Origin: an uncultured Planctomycetaceae bacterium | GTDB taxonomy: Bacteria > Planctomycetota > Planctomycetia > Pirellulales > Pirellulaceae | Reading direction: 5' to 3' | Length of the DNA: 17,130 bases | NCBI GenBank assembly: GCA_903927685.1 | Contig: CAIYOB010000621.1 | Coordinates: 1-17,130, forward strand | Shown: piece after piece, positions 11,711-17,130 of the stretch | Layout of the letters: each line of letters opens with the position of its first letter | Numbering within the stretch: the stretch's first letter is position 1 | Program-made: the position numbers and the translations under genes | Notes under the pieces: model-generated | The model's database searches: none | Seen by the model: the letters and a program-made list of their open reading frames with translations, nothing else | What the model was told of the DNA's origin: nothing

Positions 11711-14122
11711 ATGCAAGACACCCAAGCCTTGTCGCCGCAACAGCTGTGCTGGCATTGCGACCCCGCACAGTTCAACTTCGAGACGACGGAGCAACTGGAT
11801 GACTTGAGCGAGTTCGTCGGCCAGACGCGCGCGCTGGACGCGGTCCGGTTCGGCATCGCGATCCGCCGCGAAGGCTATAACCTGTACGTCCTGGGCCCTC
11901 CGGGCGTCGGCAAGCGGACGATCGTCAAGTCGTTTTTGGAGCAGAAGTCGGCGGACGAACCGCGGCCGGACGACTGGTGCTACGTCAATAACTTTGCCGA
12001 TCCACAGCAGCCCCGCGCGTTGCGGCTGCCGGCCGGCCGGGGCGGGAAACTGGTCCAGGACCTGGGGATTCTGATCGAGGACTTGCGGGCCGCCATTCCC
12101 GCCGCGCTGCAAATGGACGAGCATCGGACCCGGCTGCAGGAAGTCGAGGACGAGGTCAAGGAGCGACAATCCAAGGCTTTTCAACAGCTGGCCGAAAAGG
12201 CGGAACAACAAGGCATCCAGCTGATTCGGACGCCGGGCGGGTTTGCCTTGGCTCCGCTCCGCGAGGGCGAAGTCCTGAGCCCGGAGGAGTATGAAAAGCT
12301 GAGCGGCGACGAGCGGGAGCGGATCCAGGTCGCGGTGGAAGAACTGCAGGCGGAATTGCGGGCGTTGGTCGAGAAGCTGCCCCAGTGGCGGAACGAGATC
12401 CGCCGCAAGATCAAAGAGATCAACCAGGAGGCGACCCGGTTTGTCGTCGGCCAGTCGCTGGCTCAGTTGCGCAACTGGTACACGGACCTGCCGCAAGTGC
12501 TGAAGTACCTGGACGCCTTGGAAGCCAACGTGAGCGAACGGGCCGACGAATTCCAGCCGGCGGACGAAGAGTCGGCGGATCCGCTCGGCGGCCTGGCCCG
12601 CCGCCGCCAGTTGGCCGACGCGTACCGCGCGAATCTGATCGTCGAGAACAGTCAGACCAAGGGCGCGCCGGTCGTCTATCTCGAGCACCCCAGCTATGTC
12701 AACCTGGTCGGCCGCGTCGAGCACGAGACGCAGATGGGGACCCTGGTGACGGACTTTACCCTGATCAAACCCGGTGCGTTGCATCAGGCCAACGGCGGGT
12801 ACCTGGTCGTCGAGGCCATCCGCCTGTTGCAGCAGCCGTTCGCCTGGGAGGCGCTCAAACGGGCGCTGTACTCGCGGCACATCCAGATCGAATCACTCGG
12901 CGAGAGCCTGAGCCTGCTGAGCACCGTGTCGCTCGAACCGGAGCCGATCCCGCTGGACGTGAAAGTCGTGTTGCTGGGCGACCGGATGCTGTACTACCTG
13001 CTGTACCAGTACGACCGCGATTTCGCCGAACTGTTCAAAGTCGCCGCGGACTTTGAGGAGGAGATGGACCGCACGCCCGAGAACTGCCAGCTGTACGCCC
13101 GGCTGATCGCCACGCTGGTGCGGCGTGAAGGCCAGTTGCCGTTCGACCGCACGGCGGTGGCCCGCGTGCTGGAGCACAGCGCCCGCGTCGCGGCCGATTC
13201 GGAGAAACTGACGACGCACATGCGCACCGTGGCGGACCTATTGCGAGAATCGGACTATTGGGCCACGCACGACGGCGGGGTGTGCGTCAACGCCCGGCAC
13301 GTCCAGCAGGCCATCGATAAACAGGTCTATCGCTCGGAGCGTCTGCGGGAACACGTGCTGGAAGAGATTCGCCGCGGGACGCTGCTGATCGACACCAGCG
13401 GGAGCGTGGTCGGCCAGGTCAACGGCCTGTCGGTCCTGGACCTGGGCTGCTTCTCCTTCGGCCGCCCGTCGCGGATCACGGCCACGGCCCGGTTGGGCAA
13501 GGGCGAAGTCATCGACATCGAGCGGGAAGTCGAGTTGGGCGGCGCCATCCACTCCAAGGGCGTGCTGATCCTGTCGTCGCTGCTCACGGCGCGGTACGCA
13601 CAGCGGCATCCGTTGTCGGTTTCCGCCAGTCTGGTATTTGAACAGTCCTACGGTCAGGTCGATGGCGACAGCGCGTCGGTCGGTGAGTTGTGCGCCCTGC
13701 TGTCGGCGCTGGCGAGCGTGCCGATCAACCAGGCGCTGGCCGTCACCGGGTCCGTCAACCAGCTGGGCCAGGTCCAGCCGATCGGCGGAGTGAACGAAAA
13801 AATCGAGGGCTTCTTCGATGTCTGCCGAGCACGGGGGCTGAGCGGCGAGCACGGGGTGTTGATCCCGGCGTCGAATGTCAAGCACTTGATGTTGCGTCAG
13901 GACGTCGTCGCCGCGGCCGCAGCCGGCCAGTTCCAGATCTGGCCGATCGAGACCGTCGACCAGGCGTTGAGCCGGCTGACCGGACTGCCCGCCGGCGAAC
14001 CCGATGCCGAGGGCCGCTACCCCGCGGGAACGATCAATCACCGGATTTCGGAACGGCTCTGGGAGTTGTTTCAGTTGCGGCAGAGATACAATGCGGAATC
14101 GCAGACGGAGAAACCCAAATGA
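11711..14122 (+). CDS. Lon-family ATP-dependent protease (AAA plus S16 protease domain)
   Basis: An 803-residue protein of the Lon-like family with an N-terminal ATPase and a C-terminal S16 peptidase, not classical LonA (no LAN substrate domain). Walker A is G-P-P-G-V-G-K-R-T (residues 62-70). A long charged helical insertion, probably coiled coil, covers about 130-260. A-N-G-G-Y-L-V-V-E-A (360-369) occupies the Walker B position. The peptidase domain runs from about 560, with the catalytic serine in D-G-D-S-A-S (S654) and lysine in V-N-E-K-I-E-G (K697). Their spacing of 43 equals S679-K722 of E. coli Lon. It should degrade damaged or regulatory proteins in the cytoplasm with ATP. The start at 11711 follows AAAGGTCACC; the frame extends 11 codons further, without a ribosome site. 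It overlaps the next gene by ATGA, so they are translationally coupled. Confidence 0.93.
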   Translation: MQDTQALSPQQLCWHCDPAQFNFETTEQLDDLSEFVGQTRALDAVRFGIAIRREGYNLYVLGPPGVGKRTIVKSFLEQKSADEPRPDDWCYVNNFADPQQPRALRLPAGRGGKLVQDLGILIEDLRAAIPAALQMDEHRTRLQEVEDEVKERQSKAFQQLAEKAEQQGIQLIRTPGGFALAPLREGEVLSPEEYEKLSGDERERIQVAVEELQAELRALVEKLPQWRNEIRRKIKEINQEATRFVVGQSLAQLRNWYTDLPQVLKYLDALEANVSERADEFQPADEESADPLGGLARRRQLADAYRANLIVENSQTKGAPVVYLEHPSYVNLVGRVEHETQMGTLVTDFTLIKPGALHQANGGYLVVEAIRLLQQPFAWEALKRALYSRHIQIESLGESLSLLSTVSLEPEPIPLDVKVVLLGDRMLYYLLYQYDRDFAELFKVAADFEEEMDRTPENCQLYARLIATLVRREGQLPFDRTAVARVLEHSARVAADSEKLTTHMRTVADLLRESDYWATHDGGVCVNARHVQQAIDKQVYRSERLREHVLEEIRRGTLLIDTSGSVVGQVNGLSVLDLGCFSFGRPSRITATARLGKGEVIDIEREVELGGAIHSKGVLILSSLLTARYAQRHPLSVSASLVFEQSYGQVDGDSASVGELCALLSALASVPINQALAVTGSVNQLGQVQPIGGVNEKIEGFFDVCRARGLSGEHGVLIPASNVKHLMLRQDVVAAAAAGQFQIWPIETVDQALSRLTGLPAGEPDAEGRYPAGTINHRISERLWELFQLRQRYNAESQTEKPK

Positions 14123-14913
14123 GCGCCGAGGAGGAAGAGACACCGGTCGCGCGGCGGATTGTCGTAACCCTGGACGCTTCCGCTTGCGGGCGCGCTGCTC
14201 TCGAGACCGCGGCGGAACTGGCGGCCCAGATGCAGGCCGAGTTGTGGGGCCTGTTCGTCGAGGACGTCGCTCTGCTGCGTTTGGCGAATCTGCCCTTGGC
14301 CAGCGAAGTCCCCCTCCCCTGCGCCGTCCCCCGTCCCCTGGAGCCCGTCCGGATTCAGAATGCGTTGCGTCTGCACGCCGAGCGGGTCCGGCAAGCACTG
14401 GCCGAAGCCGCTGACCGCCGGCAACTCCGCTGGTCCTTCCAGGTGCTGCAGGGCGACGTGGTGCGGACCAGCCGAGCGCTCGCCGAACAGGCGGAACTGT
14501 TGATCCTGGGTTGGGCCGAAATGGTCGCCAGTGGCGTGTCGGCCGGCGCGCTGCGGGCCGCGACAGGCTCGATCCTGGTCATCGACGAAGGTCCCCCCGG
14601 CGGTGATCGCGTGCTTCGCGCCGCCGTCGCGCTCGCCCAGTTGCTGGGAAGCGAACTGTTGGTGCTCCGCCCCGAGGGCTCGGGCGATGAGGGTGCGGCG
14701 GGCCCTAGCCCGCGCGCGGGACTGTTGTCGACCGGCGGCGTCCAGTTCGCACTTCAGCCGCTGCCCCAGCTGACGGCAAAGGCGATCGTCGCAGCGGCCG
14801 AACGTCTGCGGGGCCGGCGGGTGCTGCTGGTCCTGGGCAGCGCGTTGCTAAGCGAATCCGAAGTCGATATCTTAGTGAAGCAACTGGAATGCCCCTTGGT
14901 GCTGGTCCCGTGA
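14119..14913 (+). CDS. Universal stress protein (UspA)-like protein
   Basis: A 264-residue cytoplasmic protein with no signal or membrane segment. Residues about 11-150 have the UspA pattern: a first strand R-R-I-V-V-T-L-D-A-S, a helix rich in Ala, the strand E-L-W-G-L-F-V-E-D-V, a variable loop, a long helix, then S-F-Q-V-L-Q-G-D-V-V and A-E-L-L-I-L-G-W-A. The ATP-binding G-x2-G-x9-G pattern is not evident. The second half (about 160-264) repeats the strand-helix rhythm weakly (L-L-G-S-E-L-L-V-L-R, then R-V-L-L-V-L-G and P-L-V-L-V-P) and may be a degenerate second Usp unit. Its ATG overlaps the stop of the Lon-family gene, with GGAG in the end of that gene as ribosome site, so the two are co-expressed and a link to proteolysis under stress is plausible. 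Assignment is by fold pattern only. Confidence 0.7.
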   Translation: MSAEEEETPVARRIVVTLDASACGRAALETAAELAAQMQAELWGLFVEDVALLRLANLPLASEVPLPCAVPRPLEPVRIQNALRLHAERVRQALAEAADRRQLRWSFQVLQGDVVRTSRALAEQAELLILGWAEMVASGVSAGALRAATGSILVIDEGPPGGDRVLRAAVALAQLLGSELLVLRPEGSGDEGAAGPSPRAGLLSTGGVQFALQPLPQLTAKAIVAAAERLRGRRVLLVLGSALLSESEVDILVKQLECPLVLVP

Positions 14914-14924
14914 AAGGTACGCGG

Positions 14925-15428
14925 ATGGACAGTCAATTGCAGATCGCGATCCGGCAGATCGAGTTTGCCCGGGCCTACACCCTGACGCTGCTCGACGGCC
15001 TGCTGGACGACGACTGGTTCCGCCAGCCGGCCGAAGGAGTCACGCACGTCGCGTGGCAAGTCGGCCACCTGGCGATGGCCGAGTACGGCCTGTGCCTGTT
15101 TCGCCAGCGGGGCCGGCAGCCGGAAGATCTGGATTTGATGTCCAGCAAGTTTCGCAAGCAGTACAGCAAGGGCTCGCAGCCGGACCCCGATCCGGCCAAC
15201 AACCCCGCTCCAGCCGAACTGCGGCAGACCCTGGAGCGAGTCCATCAGCAGGCCCTGAGCGAACTGGCCGCGTGCCATGAAGCCCAGTTGGCCGAGCCGA
15301 TCGACCAGCCGTATGCGGTCACGCCGACCAAGCTGGGCGCGCTGTTCTTCTGCTCGCACCACGAGATGCTGCACGCCGGCCAGATCGGCTTGCTCCGCCG
15401 CCTGTTGGGCAAATCGCCCGTACGGTAG
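14925..15428 (+). CDS. DinB-like (DinB/YfiT superfamily) putative metal-dependent protein
   Basis: A 167-residue, mostly helical cytoplasmic protein. The DinB-like four-helix bundle is suggested by the first helix (Q-I-A-I-R-Q-I-E-F-A-R), by W-Q-V-G-H48-L-A-M-A-E-Y, and by the late F-C-S-H-H146-E-M-L-H150-A-G-Q-I-G-L-L-R-R. These provide the three histidines that usually hold a metal ion. Members are thiol- or substrate-transferases of largely unknown target, some induced by DNA damage. The ATG at 14925 has AAAGG 8 nt upstream. A GTG at 14910 overlaps the preceding stop (GTGA) and would add five residues, so the gene is in any case nearly contiguous with the Usp-like and Lon-family genes and probably belongs to one transcript with them. 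No damage-response (LexA-type) box was recognised. Confidence 0.8.
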   Translation: MDSQLQIAIRQIEFARAYTLTLLDGLLDDDWFRQPAEGVTHVAWQVGHLAMAEYGLCLFRQRGRQPEDLDLMSSKFRKQYSKGSQPDPDPANNPAPAELRQTLERVHQQALSELAACHEAQLAEPIDQPYAVTPTKLGALFFCSHHEMLHAGQIGLLRRLLGKSPVR

Positions 15429-16143
15429 CGGTGCGGGACGCGCAGTGCTGGTGACGCAGCGAGGTCTTGTGGTAAGGCATCGACTTGAGCCGTCTTCCCC
15501 AGCGCGCGAGAATGTTGCCGCCACCCTTGCAGACGGTCGGAGAGTACCGGGCCGCACTTGACGCGGCTTCGAAGCCCGCGCCTGCAGTTGGCTGGGCATT
15601 GGCTGGTTCACCCACGGATGGCGAAGCCGTCCCCAGATTTCAGCCTGCGAGTTTTCCAGGGTTTCGACTGCCCAGCTTGGCGCCGGAGGACTGATACCCG
15701 CCGTTCGCCTTGGGCAACGAAATCTCCCAATCCGGATTTGGCGGCGACGGGAAATCGCGATAGGATATGGGCTTGGGACTGACGAATGGGTTGCTGTCGG
15801 CAAGTTACGACGGGCTCGGGTGACGGCGAGCGGGACGGTGATCGCAGGCCGGGTACGCAGCCGCCTCCGGGTTGCCTTTGTACCGCACGCGGTTGATCCT
15901 GCCTGATACCCGAAACGCCAGCGAGAGGGCGGCATTCCACTGGGCCTTGATCGGAGTGTCACTCGCCGTAACCCGTGGCGATGGCGGGAGAGCGGGGATT
16001 TGTTTCCCACTCGCTGGCGCTTCGGGCTATCGTGGGGGCCGCGGAAGGTGCCAGCCTCCGTCGCGTGCGGTATGGACGGGACAGGTTCCTGTTCGTCGGT
16101 CTGCCTCTCCCATCCATTGCTTGCCTGCGGGGAAAACACATAT
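15429..16143. other. 715-bp stretch without a convincing gene, containing a palindromic repeat
   Basis: Between the DinB-like gene and asnS no frame has a recognisable product on either strand. Several long open frames cross it, but their translations are Arg/Pro/Ser-rich shadows of high-GC sequence. Its right third holds the spaced inverted repeat at 15916-16019, and the leader of asnS must lie to the right of that. A 54-codon minus-strand open stretch (15804-15643) reads somewhat like protein but has no start codon. The region may contain eroded gene remnants. Confidence 0.55.
15916..16019. repeat. Spaced inverted repeat with CGCCAGCGAG arms
   Basis: CGCCAGCGAGAGGG (15916-15929) is complementary to CCCACTCGCTGGCG (16006-16019) at 13 of 14 positions, with 76 nt between the arms. 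From memory the CGCCAGCGAG-TGGG arm is a very common intergenic repeat in Pirellula-like planctomycetes and often gives spurious small ORFs. The element ends 124 nt upstream of asnS. Confidence 0.7.
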
Positions 16144-17130
16144 ATGGACAAGATTCGCGTTGTCGAGGCGCGTCGGCCGGAATCGATCGGGCGGACGGTG
16201 TGCGTGCAGGGTTGGATCCGGACCCGCCGTGATTCCAAGGGCGGATTCAGTTTTCTCGAGGTGAACGACGGCTCCTGCTTGGGTAATCTGCAGGTGATCG
16301 CCGAGGCCGGACTGGCCAACTACGAGACGGAGTTGAAACGGCTCTCCGCGGGGTGCAGCGTCACGGTTGTCGGCTTGGTCAAGGCGTCCGGCGGCCAGGG
16401 GCAAGCGACGGAAGTCCTGGCCCAGCAGGTGACCGTGCACGGCTGGGCGGACCCCGAGGCCTATCCACTTCAGAAAAAACGGCACTCGTTCGAGAAACTG
16501 CGGGAATGGGCCCATTTGCGGCCGCGGACCAACAGCTTCAGCGCGGTCACGCGGGTCCGCAACTGCGTTTCCCGCTCGATTCACAACTTCTTCCAGGAAG
16601 AGGGCTTCGTCTATATCCATACGCCGATCATCACCGCCAGCGACTGCGAGGGCGCCGGCGAGATGTTCCGCGTCACGACGCTGGACCTGAACCAGGTACC
16701 CAAAAAGGATGGCCAGATCGATCATAGCTTGGACTTCTTCGACCGCCCCGCCTACCTGACAGTCAGCGGACAATTAGAGGCCGAAATATTTGCTACCGCA
16801 ATGAGCAAGGTGTACACGTTCGGCCCGACGTTTCGAGCCGAGAATTCCAATACCTCGCGGCACTTGGCCGAATTCTGGATGGTCGAGCCGGAGATGGCTT
16901 TTTTCGAGCTGACCGACAACATGGATCTGGCCGAGCGGTTCCTGAAACGCATCTGCCGCGATGTGCTGGCCCAGTGTGACGAAGACATGCAGTTCTTCAA
17001 CGAGCGGATCGACCCCACGGCGATTGAGACTGTGCGGCAGATCATCGACTACGATTTTGTCCGGTTGCCGTACACCGAGGCGATCGAGATTCTGAACTCG
17101 AGCGGCACGACTTTCGAGTACCCTGTCTCG
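16144..17130 (+). CDS. asnS: Asparaginyl-tRNA synthetase (3' end outside the window)
   Basis: The first 329 codons are present and the frame is still open at the right edge. The enzyme charges tRNA-Asn with asparagine using ATP in the cytoplasm. Residues about 16-110 form the anticodon-binding OB fold (G-R-T-V-C-V-Q-G-W-I-R-T-R-R-D-S-K, then F-L-E-V-N-D-G-S). The class II catalytic domain follows: F-F-Q-E-E-G-F-V-Y-I-H-T-P-I-I-T-A-S-D-C-E-G-A-G-E-M-F marks the motif 1 region, and F226-G-P-T-F-R-A-E with S-R-H-L-A-E-F-W-M-V-E-P-E is motif 2. The sequence S-D-C-E-G-A-G and the E-P-E-M-A-F end of motif 2 are as in bacterial AsnRS rather than AspRS. Motif 3 is beyond the edge. The start ATG at 16144 has GGGGA about 11 nt upstream, a longish spacing. 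It is separated from the DinB-like gene by 715 bp and is probably its own transcription unit. Confidence 0.95.
   Translation, partial: MDKIRVVEARRPESIGRTVCVQGWIRTRRDSKGGFSFLEVNDGSCLGNLQVIAEAGLANYETELKRLSAGCSVTVVGLVKASGGQGQATEVLAQQVTVHGWADPEAYPLQKKRHSFEKLREWAHLRPRTNSFSAVTRVRNCVSRSIHNFFQEEGFVYIHTPIITASDCEGAGEMFRVTTLDLNQVPKKDGQIDHSLDFFDRPAYLTVSGQLEAEIFATAMSKVYTFGPTFRAENSNTSRHLAEFWMVEPEMAFFELTDNMDLAERFLKRICRDVLAQCDEDMQFFNERIDPTAIETVRQIIDYDFVRLPYTEAIEILNSSGTTFEYPVS

Noticed and set aside
15643..15804. 54-codon minus-strand open stretch ending at TGA 15642-15640
   Set aside because: The residues look somewhat protein-like, but there is no start codon or ribosome site, an upstream TAA at 15807-15805 closes the frame, and I recognise no family. 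It is kept only as a possible remnant.
14754..16319. 521-codon minus-strand frame over the DinB-like gene and the following gap
   Set aside because: It is antisense to the DinB-like and asnS genes at its ends and crosses the palindromic repeat in the middle. The translation has no family signature.

Overview
The window looks like chromosome of a high-GC bacterium of the Planctomycetes, probably a Pirellula-like lineage. This is judged from gene content, not from a marker search. The signs are two twin-arginine (TAT)-exported Gfo/Idh/MocA dehydrogenases, a ThuA-domain protein, a very long exported DUF4091/GH123-type protein, short thioredoxin-like exported proteins of a type I associate with planctomycetes, and intergenic palindromes built on motifs such as GCAGCGAGCCC and CGCCAGCGAG.

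Layout. Positions 1-152 hold the C-terminal end of a PDZ-domain (HtrA-like) protein on the plus strand. Four genes or gene groups on the minus strand follow: a pterin-4a-carbinolamine dehydratase (185-547), a 3-isopropylmalate-dehydrogenase-type enzyme (738-1796), and a probable three-gene run read from right to left. That run is a GH123/DUF4091-like exported protein (8298-4702), a TAT-exported Gfo/Idh/MocA oxidoreductase (4526-3234) and a ThuA-domain protein (3167-2253). A second TAT-exported Gfo/Idh/MocA gene (8614-9948) is transcribed divergently. Together these look like an envelope carbohydrate-processing locus: the large protein would bind and cleave a glycan, and the dehydrogenases and ThuA protein would act on released sugars.

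Next comes a redox pair on the minus strand: a short exported thioredoxin-like protein (11483-10923) followed by a TlpA-like thioredoxin lipoprotein with a CVPC active site (10821-10168). The first gene carries a single in-frame TGA at 11301-11303. It sits four codons into a Cys-x-x-(TGA) arrangement, with coding sequence continuing in the same frame on both sides and stable stem-loops directly downstream. I read it as a candidate selenoprotein (C58-Y-T-U61); this is the most interesting item here. A nonsense mutation or sequencing error is the main alternative.

The right end is on the plus strand: a Lon-family ATP-dependent protease (11711-14122), a universal-stress-protein-like gene overlapping it by 4 nt (14119-14913), a DinB-like gene (14925-15428), about 715 bp without a convincing gene but with a palindromic repeat, and the first 329 codons of asparaginyl-tRNA synthetase (16144 to the window end). 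No tRNA, rRNA, CRISPR array or transposase gene was seen.
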